Source: Hyphomicrobiaceae bacterium (GTDB lineage: Bacteria > Pseudomonadota > Alphaproteobacteria > Rhizobiales > Hyphomicrobiaceae). Taken from it: DNA of 64,000 nucleotides. The stretch is from positions 1 to 64,000 of the forward strand of contig JACKJI010000002.1 in NCBI GenBank assembly GCA_020638035.1, read 5' to 3'. The notes under the pieces were generated by a model. It did no database searches, was not told the origin of the DNA, and was given only the letters and a program-made list of their open reading frames with translations. Positions 38,482 to 47,280 of the stretch are shown here, in pieces (position 1 is the stretch's first letter; every line of letters starts with the position of its first letter). Both the position numbers and the translations under genes were made by a program.

Positions 38482-38994
38482 TCACCGCCCCGCCTTCGCC
38501 AGCACCTTCGCGGCGAGCGACTGGGCGCCGCGGTGACTGGCATGGCAGATGGCGATTGCCAGCGCGTCCGCCTCGTCAGCGCTTTCAAATTTTGCTTTGG
38601 GCAGCAGGAAGCCGACCATCGCCTGGATCTGCTGTTTTTCCGCATGTCCCGCGCCGACCACCGTCTTCTTGACGAGGTTGGGCGGATATTCGGCAACGCG
38701 CAGCCCTCGCATCGCCGGCGCCAGTAGTGCCATGCCGCGCGCCTGGCCGAGCTTCAAGGTTGCCCGCGCGTTTTCGTTGACGAAAGTCTCCTCGACCGCA
38801 GCTTCCTGCGGCCGGTGGGCAGCGATGACGCTCGCGATTCCCTCGAACAGTTCGCGCAACCGGTAGGCAAGCGACTCTTCGGCTGGCGAGGTGATATGGC
38901 CGCTCGCGACATAGCTGAGACGCACGCCATCCGACTCGATGACGCCCCATCCCGTGCGCCTCAGTCCCGGGTCGATGCCGATGATACGAATCAT
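38482..38994 (-). CDS. ruvC: Crossover junction endodeoxyribonuclease RuvC
   Basis: RuvC cuts Holliday junctions. The 170 residues have the acidic active site in RIIGIDPGLRRTGWGV (Asp), VEETFVNENARATLKLG (Glu) and SADEADALAIAICH (two Asp). The ATG at 38994 has AGAGGG five bases upstream; the in-frame ATG at 39006 is the alternative, and the long upstream extension is non-coding. The row yebC, small gene, ruvC, ruvA on one strand is typical of proteobacteria. Confidence 0.96.
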   Translation of the reverse strand: MIRIIGIDPGLRRTGWGVIESDGVRLSYVASGHITSPAEESLAYRLRELFEGIASVIAAHRPQEAAVEETFVNENARATLKLGQARGMALLAPAMRGLRVAEYPPNLVKKTVVGAGHAEKQQIQAMVGFLLPKAKFESADEADALAIAICHASHRGAQSLAAKVLAKAGR

Positions 38995-39164
38995 TTCCCT
39001 CTGCATCGTCGAGAGATACCACGCACCAGAACACTTTTCGATCCAACGGAACCGGGCCGGCACTCCAGCTTGTTGTCCTGTCCCCTCCGCCACTACAGGC
39101 CCGCCCGGAGGGAACGGAGCATGTGTGGCAAAGCGCTGCTGGGCCGGCCTCATCCCAGCGCTGA

Positions 39165-39197
39165 GGCAAAAAAGAATGGCGGGCAAGAGCCCGCCAA
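39165..39197 (-). terminator. Rho-independent terminator
   Basis: Read on the minus strand: GGCGGGC, 4-nt loop, GCCCGCC, then ATTCTTTTTT. A perfect 7-bp GC stem and T-run 45 bp after the stop of the 66-residue gene, separating it from ruvC. Confidence 0.8.
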
Positions 39198-39241
39198 GTT
39201 GCAGCAACAAAGGCAATCCCCGACTAGCCGGGTACTCCCGC

Positions 39242-39442
39242 CTACTCGGTCTTTTCGGTGAAAGCCGCATTGAGACGTGCCTGCGCCTGACGCTCGAACT
39301 CCGCCAACCGGTCACTGATGCGGCGCTGCCGCTCAAGGATCATCAAGGCGCGCGCGATCCGCTCGCTCTCGGTCTCATCCTGCCAGCTCAGCTGACCTGC
39401 ACTCTGCGGAAACTCCATGAAATCGATGGAACCGGACCTCAT
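39242..39442 (-). CDS. Small hypothetical protein
   Basis: This encodes 66 residues, mostly one long charged helix (ERIARALMILERQRRISDRL, AEFERQAQARLNAAF). The ATG at 39442 has GGAGGGG just upstream. A strong terminator follows 45 bp after the stop, so it appears to be an independent transcript. No family is recognised; the coiled-coil-like helix suggests oligomerisation or binding to a partner protein. Confidence 0.6.
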   Translation of the reverse strand: MRSGSIDFMEFPQSAGQLSWQDETESERIARALMILERQRRISDRLAEFERQAQARLNAAFTEKTE

Positions 39443-39809
39443 GTCCCCCTCCAAATGGCTTGATCCATTCACACGAGGAGAATAGGGCGACACCGACCTA
39501 CTTTTCGTTCAGAGAAACCTTCAAATTCTCGGATTTGGAGAAAACTTGATCGAACTCGGAGCATTTCTCGAACATCAGGGTGCAACAGCCTGCAAGCCGC
39601 CCATCGGATCGACTGGAAAATCTTTCAATTTCAATGAGAAGACGAGTTTTATAAAATTGAGTATATTGTGCGGCATAACATATGTCACTTGACATACGTC
39701 AGATACGCCAATTCGGACTGCATCTGCATCCAATTAATATTCGGGCCCGCGGCGGAAAATTTATTATTCGGAATTGCGGTTTGGCCGAGGGTGACGCCCA
39801 CAGAACGCG
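39443..39809. other. AT-rich intergenic island
   Basis: These 367 bp between yebC and the 66-residue gene are markedly AT-rich compared with the rest of the window. They hold a perfect palindrome at 39681-39696. Frames in either direction lack an RBS. Likely the promoter and control region of the small gene, or a remnant of foreign DNA. Confidence 0.5.
39681..39696. promoter_or_regulatory. Perfect palindrome TATGTCA-CT-TGACATA
   Basis: A 7-bp inverted repeat with a 2-bp spacer inside the AT-rich island, about 240 bp upstream of the 66-residue gene. It has the form of a dimeric regulator site, but no regulator can be named. Confidence 0.4.
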
Positions 39810-39813
39810 TCAC
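39791..39813 (-). terminator. Hairpin spanning the yebC stop
   Basis: GTGACGC/GCGTCAC with a 9-nt loop overlaps the yebC stop codon. No T-run follows on the minus strand, so it is at best a weak terminator or mRNA-end stabiliser. Confidence 0.35.
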
Positions 39814-40559
39814 GCCGCCGTCAACCGCTTCATTACCTCATCGGAGATGTCGAAGTTCGCGAAGACGTTTTGGACGTCATCGTCGTCTTCCAGCATCGCG
39901 ATCATTTTCATGATCGAGCGGGCCTGGTCTTCGTCGACGGGGCTCGTCAAGCCGGGCTTCCATACCGCTTTGACGCCGTCTGCCTCACCCAACGTCTCCT
40001 CGAGTGCGCCCGCAACCGTGCCGAGACCGTCGAACCCGCAGGTCACGACATGTCCGTCTTCGTCCGACACGCAATCGTCGGCGCCAGCCTCGATGGCAGC
40101 TTCCAGCACCGTTTCCGCCGAGCCGGCGGACAGCGGGTAGGTGATCTCGCCGACGTGGCTGAACATGTGCGAGACAGAGCCCGTGGCGCCGAGATTGCCG
40201 CCAAACTTCGTGAACGCAGCGCGCACGGCGCCGCCCGTACGATTGCGGTTGTCGGTCAGCGCCTCGACGATGATGGCGATACCGCCCGGCGCGTAGCCCT
40301 CATAGCGAATCTGCTCATAGGCTTCCGAATCGCCGCCCTGCGCCTTCTTGATCGCCCGCTCGATGTTGTCCTTGGGCATGTTCTCCGCACGGGCGGCCTG
40401 AATCGCAAGCCTCAGGCGCGGGTTCATGGCCGGATCGGGCATCCCCATTTTCGCGGCCACCGTGATCTCCCGGCCGAGCTTGGCGAACATCTTGGCGCGG
40501 GCAGCATCGGCGCGGCCCTTCTTGTGCATGATGTTCTTGAATGCGGAATGCCCGGCCAT
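39810..40559 (-). CDS. YebC/PmpR-family protein (TACO1-like)
   Basis: This 249-residue protein starts MAGHSAFKNIMHKKGRADAA, the family signature, and continues NPRLRLAIQAARAENMPKDNIERAIKKA and YEGYAPGGIAIIVEALTDNRNRT. Members act as transcription regulators or relieve ribosome stalling at polyproline stretches; which applies here is unknown. The ATG at 40559 is the conserved start. ruvC and ruvA follow downstream on the same strand. Confidence 0.95.
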   Translation of the reverse strand: MAGHSAFKNIMHKKGRADAARAKMFAKLGREITVAAKMGMPDPAMNPRLRLAIQAARAENMPKDNIERAIKKAQGGDSEAYEQIRYEGYAPGGIAIIVEALTDNRNRTGGAVRAAFTKFGGNLGATGSVSHMFSHVGEITYPLSAGSAETVLEAAIEAGADDCVSDEDGHVVTCGFDGLGTVAGALEETLGEADGVKAVWKPGLTSPVDEDQARSIMKMIAMLEDDDDVQNVFANFDISDEVMKRLTAA

Positions 40560-40709
40560 GTTGGTAACCCGAGGGTGCTGGAGTGAGGAGAAGGGGGAGT
40601 GACGGGGTGATGGGCGGCCGCGCAAAGCGGCGGATCGCCCGTTCTATAGCCTGAAACGCGGGTGCCGGGTCAAGGCCGCCCAACCACCGGGGTCGGCCCG
40701 ACCCGTCGC

Positions 40710-41534
40710 TCATGCCGCCCAGAACTCCGGCTCGCTCTGCGAGAGAACGCCGCCTATCCGGACGGCCTTCAACCGCACCGCGCGCCCGGTCGCGTCATCG
40801 ATCTCGACAGCGAGCCCCGAAAGAGTGGCCTTGCCAAGCATTGGCTCGAAGCGTCCGCGCGGAATTTTCGTGATGAAGCGATTGATCGGTTCTTCGGTGT
40901 CCATGCCGAGCACGGAGTTGTAATTGCCGCACATGCCAACGTCGCTCATGTACGCGGTTCCGCCCGACAAAATGCGCTCGTCCGCGGTGGGCGTGTGGGT
41001 GTGGGTGCCGGCAATGACCGACACGCGCCCGTCGACGAAGTGGCCGAGCGCCTGCTTCTCACTCGTCGCCTCGGCGTGGAAGTCGATGAAGATCGCGTCC
41101 GCCCCATGGCCCAGCCCGCACGCCGTCAGCTCGGCATCGATGGCCCGGAACGGACAGTCGAGATCGCCCATGAACACGCGTCCCATGGCGTTGATGACGA
41201 GCACGTCCGCGCCATTCCGCGCCTTGAGCATCGCTACGCCGCGCCCTGGCGTGCCCTTGGGGAAGTTGAGCGGGCGGACGAGCCGCTGCTGACGTTCGAT
41301 GAAGACTAGCGTGTCCTTCTGGTCAAAGGCATGGTTGCCGAGCGTTACTGCGTCGGCGCCGGCATCGATCAGCTCCTCGCAGATCTTCTCTGTGATGCCG
41401 AACCCGCCGGCCGCATTCTCACCATTGATGACGACGAAATCGAGCGCCCAGCGCCGCCGCAAGCTCGGCAGCAGCTCGGTCACAGCCTCCCGGCCCGACC
41501 GGCCGACAACGTCGCCGAGAAACAGAAATCGCAT
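40710..41534 (-). CDS. TIGR00282-family metallophosphoesterase (YmdB)
   Basis: This cytoplasmic phosphoesterase of 274 residues has the calcineurin-like metal motifs LFLGDVVGRSGREAV, INGENAAGGFGI, TLGNHAFD and a GTHTHTPTADERIL stretch. YmdB of Bacillus hydrolyses 2',3'-cyclic nucleotides and affects biofilm behaviour; the substrate here is inferred from the family. It starts 8 bp after the cyclo-ligase stop on the same strand, so the two are co-transcribed. Confidence 0.93.
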   Translation of the reverse strand: MRFLFLGDVVGRSGREAVTELLPSLRRRWALDFVVINGENAAGGFGITEKICEELIDAGADAVTLGNHAFDQKDTLVFIERQQRLVRPLNFPKGTPGRGVAMLKARNGADVLVINAMGRVFMGDLDCPFRAIDAELTACGLGHGADAIFIDFHAEATSEKQALGHFVDGRVSVIAGTHTHTPTADERILSGGTAYMSDVGMCGNYNSVLGMDTEEPINRFITKIPRGRFEPMLGKATLSGLAVEIDDATGRAVRLKAVRIGGVLSQSEPEFWAA

Positions 41535-41541
41535 ATCTTGA

Positions 41542-42126
41542 TCAATCCGATCGGCAATTGCGCGGTCCAGAGGGTGTCAGCACCCAGTCCAGCCGCTCGT
41601 CATAATCGGAATGGGGGACCGCGTCGACCTCAAGCTCATCATAGGCGAGCCCTATGGTTGTCACAGGCTTTGTGGCCCGGATCTCGGCAATCGACCGGTC
41701 ATAGAAGCCGCCGCCGTAGCCGAGCCGATAGCCCCTGGTGTCGAACGCCAGCAGCGGCACCAGCAGCACATCAGGCACGATTACCGCGGCCGTCGCCAGC
41801 GGTTCGCGGATGCCCCATTTCACTTCGTCGAGCGGTTCGCCCTCCCGCCATTGCCGGAATGCCAGCGGGCGCGCCCTGCCGACCATCACCGGCAGACCGA
41901 CGGCATGCCCCTCGCCCCACAGCCGGCGCATCAGCGGCATGGGGTCGATCTCCTCGCCGATGGCCAGAAAGGCGGACACCGCCGCACCAGGCCGGGGATG
42001 CGCGAAGCCGATGCCATGCGCGGCGAGCCGTTCACCAGCAGCGCTGCCATGCCTGGCGAACGCCGCGGCCCGCGTCGCCTTGGCATGTTTGCGTAACGCC
42101 GCCTTTTGATCCTTCACATCGGTCAT
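41542..42126 (-). CDS. 5-formyltetrahydrofolate cyclo-ligase
   Basis: This enzyme makes 5,10-methenyl-THF from 5-formyl-THF with ATP. The 194 residues show KAALRKHAKATRAA, the substrate site (EIDPMPLMRRL, EPLDEVKWGIREPL) and the nucleotide motif RLGYGGGFYDR. The gene (fau/ygfA in E. coli) lies downstream of zapA and 6S RNA, the same order as in E. coli; a membrane protein gene has been inserted in between. Confidence 0.95.
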   Translation of the reverse strand: MTDVKDQKAALRKHAKATRAAAFARHGSAAGERLAAHGIGFAHPRPGAAVSAFLAIGEEIDPMPLMRRLWGEGHAVGLPVMVGRARPLAFRQWREGEPLDEVKWGIREPLATAAVIVPDVLLVPLLAFDTRGYRLGYGGGFYDRSIAEIRATKPVTTIGLAYDELEVDAVPHSDYDERLDWVLTPSGPRNCRSD

Positions 42127-42231
42127 AACCGACCATGCGACAGCGACCGCCGAACGGCAAGTCGGCGGCGGCCCCAGCGTTGCGAAATGTGGGTTGCGAA
42201 ATTTGGACGGCGGTCGGGCCGGAGCGGATAC

Positions 42232-42789
42232 CTAGGGTGCCCGCCGCCAGAACGAAGATGCGCGCTGCACGCTTCCCTTCCGCCGCGAGCTGGGCGTCGA
42301 TGTCACGCGCGGCAGGCCTGCCTGCGTTGCCACATCAGCTTGCCCCACGGCAGCGGACCGGCCGCGGAACAGGACGGCAAGGCCAATAATCACGAACCCC
42401 AGGCTGAGGCCGCAGAGCAAGGCAAACGCGATCATCCGGCTGTCAAGCGCTTCGATATTGAGGCTGCTCGTTATCCGCGATGGCACCGCGGCACTACGCA
42501 CGGCCGTCGTCTGCGGTGAACCGCTGTACCCGGCCAGCGCCGTGAAGTCGACGTGGAGGGGTCGACGCTGCCCATCGACCTCGATGCGGATGTCGCATTC
42601 CGAAAATATGAGCTTCTTCTGCCTGCAGTGAACCGACGCGATACGCGCGTCCGCAGCAGGCACTGCACCCTCTCGCCGGATGGCGAGATCTTCCCACAGT
42701 TCGGCCCCTATCGTCGCGACGAAGACTGCTGTGCAAGCCGCGAAAAACAAGATCGCGAACACGATCTTCAAACGGTCTTTGCCTGTCAT
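42232..42789 (-). CDS. Hypothetical two-span membrane protein
   Basis: This encodes about 185 residues. An N-terminal span (LKIVFAILFFAACTAVFVA), an extracytoplasmic domain with two cysteines (VHCRQKKLIFSECDIRIEVDG) and a second span (MIAFALLCGLSLGFVIIGLAVLF) are followed by a basic tail. The fold of the middle domain is not recognised. It lies 105 bp upstream of the cyclo-ligase gene and just after the 6S RNA. Confidence 0.65.
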   Translation of the reverse strand: MTGKDRLKIVFAILFFAACTAVFVATIGAELWEDLAIRREGAVPAADARIASVHCRQKKLIFSECDIRIEVDGQRRPLHVDFTALAGYSGSPQTTAVRSAAVPSRITSSLNIEALDSRMIAFALLCGLSLGFVIIGLAVLFRGRSAAVGQADVATQAGLPRVTSTPSSRRKGSVQRASSFWRRAP

Positions 42790-42939
42790 GCGAAACTTAC
42801 CCGTCACCACGTCATCGAGACGGCGGAGATCTTACAACGGAAAATTGACATTCGGAGAAAGTGCCGCGGAAGCCGTTGGAGCAGGTTCGTGATCTCGCCG
42901 GGTCCCTACAAAAGTAAGGTGGGCGCCGTGTGCCCGGGA

Positions 42940-43075
42940 CCACGATCCCGGACAGGGACAGCTCCCTGGCTGATCTTATAGGCCCTGGAGAATCGTCTGC
43001 TCCTGACGCGCCCCGCAGCGGCTCGAATGTAGGGATTGCAGCGCTCGAAATCCAGAACACCTGCCCGGCAACCAC
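42940..43075 (-). ncRNA. ssrS: 6S RNA
   Basis: The position between zapA and the cyclo-ligase gene, on their strand, is the conserved site of 6S RNA. The sequence can fold as a long interrupted rod: closing helix CCGGGCAGG (43068-43060) with CCTGTCCGG (42956-42948), inner pairing between the TTCTGG and CCAGGG areas, and a large central bubble. 6S RNA binds the sigma-70 holoenzyme and mimics an open promoter in stationary phase. A CCGGGA/TCCCGG hairpin at the 3' end, followed by TTACTTTT, could terminate it. Exact ends are not determined. Confidence 0.65.
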
Positions 43076-43221
43076 AGAATTCGCAGAGCGAGAAGAGCGG
43101 ACGGGGCCAGTGGGTTGTTGGGAGGTGGCATCGATGTAGCGCCAAGGTTGCGGTACCAAGGCACGACGCTCCTGAGCCGCTGCGCCGCCATCCGGCCGCA
43201 CGCGGTCGGCGCCAGATGCAC

Positions 43222-43536
43222 TCAGGCCGATTTCGTCTTGGCATCGTCCGAAGTATCGGCCTTCGACGGGGGATCTGGCTCGGTAAGTTGGCGCAGCATC
43301 TCGGTCGCCTCCTCGATCTGCACTTCGAGGGCCTTGCGCGTGTCCCAAAGCTCGTCGGCGATCAATAATGCCGCCATCAGCAGCAGCCGCTCCTCTCCCA
43401 CCTGACCGAACTCGGTCGTGAGCTGGTCGACGCGCTCCTTGACGTGGGTTGCAAGCTCAACGAGCCGCGCCTCCTCGCCTTCTTCGCAGGCGAGCCGGTA
43501 CGTCCGGCTGTTGATCGTGACCGAAACCTGCCCCAT
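43222..43536 (-). CDS. zapA: Cell division protein ZapA
   Basis: ZapA promotes FtsZ ring bundling. The 104 residues start GQVSVTINSRTYRLACEEGEEARLVELA, the ZapA globular head, and continue with the long dimerisation helix (LLLMAALLIADELWDTRKAL, EVQIEEATEMLRQL). It lies just downstream of a coiled-coil gene and upstream of the 6S RNA, the standard alphaproteobacterial order. Confidence 0.93.
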   Translation of the reverse strand: MGQVSVTINSRTYRLACEEGEEARLVELATHVKERVDQLTTEFGQVGEERLLLMAALLIADELWDTRKALEVQIEEATEMLRQLTEPDPPSKADTSDDAKTKSA

Positions 43537-43609
43537 TGCCCCCGTCCAGCTCCCGGGCCGGCCGCCATATGGCTCAGCAACCGGGGAACCTTAGCCTTGC
43601 TCGACGGGC

Positions 43610-43930
43610 CTAGGCCTCGTCCTCAAGGAGGTTATGCAAGGAGTCGATCACCCAATCAATTCTGTTAACCACAAGTTCCTGGCGCTTCTCCAGCCGGGCG
43701 ATTTCCTCGCGCGCGGCCGTCAACTCGGCCTTCAAAGACGCGCATTCCGCCCGCAGTGCCTCGACAGGATCGGAAGGCACGCCCGAATTTGGGCCTGTGC
43801 CCTTCTTGGATGAGCGCGCTCCGCCCTTCTCTGTTCGCTGGCCTCGGGCCGAACCCGTGCCAGCGGCAGACTTTTTCGCCTTTGCCCGTTCGGCCATATC
43901 AGTTGTTTCCGAAGTTTGTTCGGTCCCCAT
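43610..43930 (-). CDS. DUF4164-like coiled-coil protein
   Basis: This is a protein of about 106 residues with a Lys/Ser/Gly-rich disordered N-terminus (AERAKAKKSAAGTGSARGQR) and a C-terminal helix with heptad character (VEALRAECASLKAELTAARE, EIARLEKRQELVVNRIDWVI). Coiled-coil proteins of this kind are commonly encoded in front of zapA in Hyphomicrobiales and may take part in division. Start uncertain: ATG at 43990, 43930 or 43897, none with a strong RBS. Confidence 0.65.
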   Translation of the reverse strand: MGTEQTSETTDMAERAKAKKSAAGTGSARGQRTEKGGARSSKKGTGPNSGVPSDPVEALRAECASLKAELTAAREEIARLEKRQELVVNRIDWVIDSLHNLLEDEA

Positions 43931-44259
43931 ATCGCAACAGATTGCCGACGCGACCGACACGCCAAGACCATAGGGGGCATGGTCCCGCATCGTCAATTGC
44001 ACGCGGTCAGACCGAGCCCACGAATCACCTGGGCGTGACCAGCATGCGACCTTCCGCGCGCAGCCTGTGGACGACTGCGCATTGACATCGGATGCCGCGG
44101 TCAACTTAATGGCGCCGCCTTGCAAAAAGGGCCGGCAGGCTGGCCGCGCACGATGCACCGTGCTTGCGGAACAGCCGTCGAAATGAATACGCCTGGATCT
44201 ACACGAATTCAGCCGAGCGCCGCACCAAGCAACGCCCAATCCTCGGAGGATCACACAAT
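43931..44259. other. Divergent region before gap
   Basis: This is about 330 bp between the coiled-coil gene and gap. The plus-strand promoter of gap must lie here. A tkt gene, often found upstream of gap in this order, is absent. Confidence 0.4.
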
Positions 44260-45267
44260 ATGGCAGTGAAGGTCGCAATCAATGGCTTTGGACGCATCGG
44301 CCGCAATGTCCTGCGCGCGATTGTGGAAAGCGGTCGCACCGACATCCAGGTCGTGGCCATCAACGACCTCGGCCCGGTCGAGACCAATGCCCATCTCATG
44401 CGCTTCGATTCCGTACATGGCCGCTTTCCGGGCAAGGTCACGGTATCGGGTGATGTGATCGATGTGGGGACAGGCCCCATCAAGGTCACCGCGATCAAGA
44501 ACCCTGCCGAGCTGCCGCACAAGGAGCTGGGCGTCGACATCGCCATGGAGTGCACCGGCATCTTCACGGCCAGGGAGAAGGCCAAGGCGCACCTCGACGC
44601 GGGCGCCAAGCGCGTCCTCGTTTCTGCGCCTGCCGACGGTGCTGACCTGACGGTCGTCTACGGCGTCAACAACGACAAGCTCACCAAAGACCACCTCGTC
44701 GTCTCGAACGCCTCGTGCACGACGAACTGCCTTGCGCCCGTTGCCAAGGTGCTGAACGACCTTGTCGGCATCGACAAGGGCTTCATGACGACCATCCACT
44801 CTTACACCGGCGACCAGCCGACTCTGGACACGATGCACAAGGATCTGTACCGCGCCCGCGCCGCGGCCATGAGCATGATCCCGACTTCGACGGGTGCTGC
44901 CAAGGCCGTCGGTCTCGTGCTGCCGGAGCTGAATGGAAAGCTCGACGGCACCGCGATCCGCGTGCCTACTCCCAACGTCTCAGTCGTCGACTTCAAGTTC
45001 ATCGCCAAGCGCGAGACGACCAAGGACGAGATCAACGCAGCCATCAAGGCGGCGGCCGAACAGCAGCTCAAGGGCGTGCTTGGCGTGACCGATCAGCCCA
45101 ACGTGTCGATGGACTTCAACCACGACAGCCACTCCTCCGTCTTCCATCTCGACCAGACCAAGGTGATGGGCGGCAACATGGTGCGCGTGCTCAGCTGGTA
45201 CGACAACGAGTGGGGCTTCTCCAACCGCATGTCGGACACCGCCGTCGCGATGGCCAAGCTGATCTGA
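44260..45267 (+). CDS. gap: Glyceraldehyde-3-phosphate dehydrogenase
   Basis: Phosphorylating NAD-dependent GAPDH of glycolysis, 335 residues. The NAD fold starts KVAINGFGRIGRNVLRAI, the catalytic cysteine is in SNASCTTNCLAP, and the substrate loop motif is PTSTGAAKAVG. The ATG at 44260 has GGAGG 10 bases upstream. pgk, the usual next gene, is absent; a psiE gene and a class I aldolase gene follow. Confidence 0.97.
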   Translation: MAVKVAINGFGRIGRNVLRAIVESGRTDIQVVAINDLGPVETNAHLMRFDSVHGRFPGKVTVSGDVIDVGTGPIKVTAIKNPAELPHKELGVDIAMECTGIFTAREKAKAHLDAGAKRVLVSAPADGADLTVVYGVNNDKLTKDHLVVSNASCTTNCLAPVAKVLNDLVGIDKGFMTTIHSYTGDQPTLDTMHKDLYRARAAAMSMIPTSTGAAKAVGLVLPELNGKLDGTAIRVPTPNVSVVDFKFIAKRETTKDEINAAIKAAAEQQLKGVLGVTDQPNVSMDFNHDSHSSVFHLDQTKVMGGNMVRVLSWYDNEWGFSNRMSDTAVAMAKLI

Positions 45268-45302
45268 TCTGCACCACAAACGCCGGCAGGCGGGCATCTC
45301 TG

Positions 45303-45330
45303 GGCCGCTGCGGTGGAAATCGCAGCGGCC
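45303..45330 (+). terminator. Terminator hairpin after gap
   Basis: A perfect 10-bp stem GGCCGCTGCG/CGCAGCGGCC with an 8-nt loop, 36 bp after the stop. The following TTGCGCATTC has no long T-run, but the stem is strong. Confidence 0.6.
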
Positions 45331-45529
45331 TTGCGCATTCAAGGGGAAATGGTTCTGGGGCCGGCCGGCTACAGATCGATCGGGTACAGTTCGTCCGTTA
45401 TAATCCGATTTGCGCAGAATCATCGCGCGGCGCCTGTCGCCGTGCTTCAAGGCGCCCGGTGACAGGATGGCACATGTGCGCTGCGCCCCATGGGCGCCGC
45501 TACTGAATTGGGGATCGGGGAGGCATCTC

Positions 45530-45982
45530 ATGTCGAGCGACGAGGAACGCAGCAACGCCCCAATCCGGGCTCTGCATAAGATCACCGACCCGATCGGCGA
45601 CTTCCTGACTGAACTGTTCCATCTCGTCGGCCTGTTCGCGATTGGTGGCGCCACGGTGTGGGCGGCGGTAGCGGCCTTCCTCCACATGATGGCGAAGGGG
45701 CATGCCTCGATCGAGGACCTGCTGCTGCTGTTCATCTATCTCGAGATCGGGGCGATGGTCGGCATCTACTTCAAGACCAAGCGCATGCCGTTGCGCTTCC
45801 TGATCTACGTGGCGATCACCGCGCTGACGCGCCATCTCATCGGCTGGGTGAACCACGAGGCCAAGCCCAACGAGGGCATCCTGATCCTGGCCGGCGGCAT
45901 CCTGATACTTGCGTTTGCCGTGCTCGTGATCCGTTTCGCGTCAAGCCGGTTTCCATCCACGGGAGGCATCAGCGACACCTGA
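45530..45982 (+). CDS. psiE: Phosphate-starvation-inducible protein PsiE
   Basis: This is a four-span inner-membrane protein of 150 residues. LFHLVGLFAIGGATVWAAVAAF, LLLLFIYLEIGAMVGIYF, MPLRFLIYVAITALTRHLIG and ILILAGGILILAFAVLVIRFA are the spans, and the pattern fits the PsiE family. The function is not known even in E. coli. The ATG at 45530 has GGGGAGG directly upstream. It has its own spacing from gap (262 bp with a terminator between), so it is probably a separate transcript. Confidence 0.85.
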   Translation: MSSDEERSNAPIRALHKITDPIGDFLTELFHLVGLFAIGGATVWAAVAAFLHMMAKGHASIEDLLLLFIYLEIGAMVGIYFKTKRMPLRFLIYVAITALTRHLIGWVNHEAKPNEGILILAGGILILAFAVLVIRFASSRFPSTGGISDT

Positions 45983-46343
45983 ACCCGGTCACAGCTGCAG
46001 CGCCCTAGCCGGGGGAACGCACCACCACGAAACACCCGTAGCGCGGAGTGCCACCGGCCGGCAGGATCACAACGTGAACGACCGCTCCCGTGCCGCTGAT
46101 CCGTCCTGCCTCGTTTGCCCACCTCAGGGGATACCGACTATGGACAGCTGGTGAAATGGTCCCAACTGCGCTATCGGGCCGACGCAAGCCTTGGCAGCGC
46201 TAGTCCACTCGGCCAAGGGCCCCAGTTTCCGGAACGGCTCGCAGGTGTTGCCGACGTAGCGGCCACACCGGACGCAGTGGGAGCGCCGTCAGGCAAACGG
46301 GGCCAGCCCTTTGGGACAACGAGGATTAAACGGGAGCTTACGA
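45983..46343. other. Intergenic between psiE and the aldolase gene
   Basis: These 361 bp hold no gene. The promoter of the aldolase gene is presumably here; no operator was recognised. Confidence 0.4.
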
Positions 46344-47231
46344 ATGAACACCGAGCAACACCGGCACATGTGCGGCGGAAACGGCTTTATCGCAGCTCTC
46401 GATCAGAGCGGCGGCAGCACGCCGAAGGCGCTCCGGCTCTATGGCATCGAAGAGAGCGCGTATTCCGGCGACGCGCAGATGTTCGATATGATCCACCAGA
46501 TGCGCTCCCGCATCATGACGAGCCCGTCTTTCACAAGTGACCGCGTTCTCGCGGCGATCCTGTTCGAGCAGACCATGGACCGAGACGTCGCCGGCAAGCC
46601 CACCGCCACCTATCTGTGGGGGGAGAAAGGCATTGTTCCGATCCTCAAAATCGACAAGGGCCTTGAGGCCGAGGCCGACGGCGTGCAGCTGATGAAACCC
46701 TTCCCCGACCTCGACAAGCTTCTCGCGCGCGCCGTCGCGAAAGGCATTTACGGGACCAAGGAGCGCTCGGTCGTCAAGGCAGCCAACCCCGCCGGCATCA
46801 AGGCCATTGCCGCCCAGCAGTTCGACTGGGGACGGCAGGTGCTGGGCCACGGCCTCGTGCCGATCCTGGAACCCGAGGTGGACATCAAGGCCGCCGACAA
46901 GGCCAAGTGCGAAGAACTCCTCAACGCAGAGCTACTCGCGGGCCTCGATGGCATCCCCGATGGGCAGCAGGTTATTTTCAAGCTGACCATCCCAAGCGTG
47001 GACGGCTTTTATTCCAATCTGATCGCCCATCCCAAGACGGCGCGTGTCGTTGCCCTGTCGGGCGGCTACAGTCGCGACGAGGCCTGCCAGAAACTGGCGA
47101 AGAACCCCGGCATGATCGCCTCGTTCAGCCGCGCCCTCACCGAAGGCTTGACGGCCCAGCAGAGCGACGCCGACTTCAACGCAGAGCTGAAGGCCGCGGT
47201 CGACAAGATCTACGCCGCGTCCATCACCTGA
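46344..47231 (+). CDS. Fructose-bisphosphate aldolase class I
   Basis: This Schiff-base aldolase of glycolysis/gluconeogenesis has 295 residues. The start of the barrel reads GGNGFIAALDQSGGSTPKALR, the phosphate and substrate region WGEKGIVPILKIDKGLEAEADG, and the Schiff-base lysine is probably in VIFKLTIPSVDG. The ATG at 46344 has GGGAG upstream. Class I aldolases in this position, near gap, are common in Hyphomicrobiales. A strong terminator follows the gene. Confidence 0.95.
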   Translation: MNTEQHRHMCGGNGFIAALDQSGGSTPKALRLYGIEESAYSGDAQMFDMIHQMRSRIMTSPSFTSDRVLAAILFEQTMDRDVAGKPTATYLWGEKGIVPILKIDKGLEAEADGVQLMKPFPDLDKLLARAVAKGIYGTKERSVVKAANPAGIKAIAAQQFDWGRQVLGHGLVPILEPEVDIKAADKAKCEELLNAELLAGLDGIPDGQQVIFKLTIPSVDGFYSNLIAHPKTARVVALSGGYSRDEACQKLAKNPGMIASFSRALTEGLTAQQSDADFNAELKAAVDKIYAASIT

Positions 47232-47280
47232 GCTTGTCTGCCATTGCGGCTCACTTGCGATTGCGACACCACGACGAACC

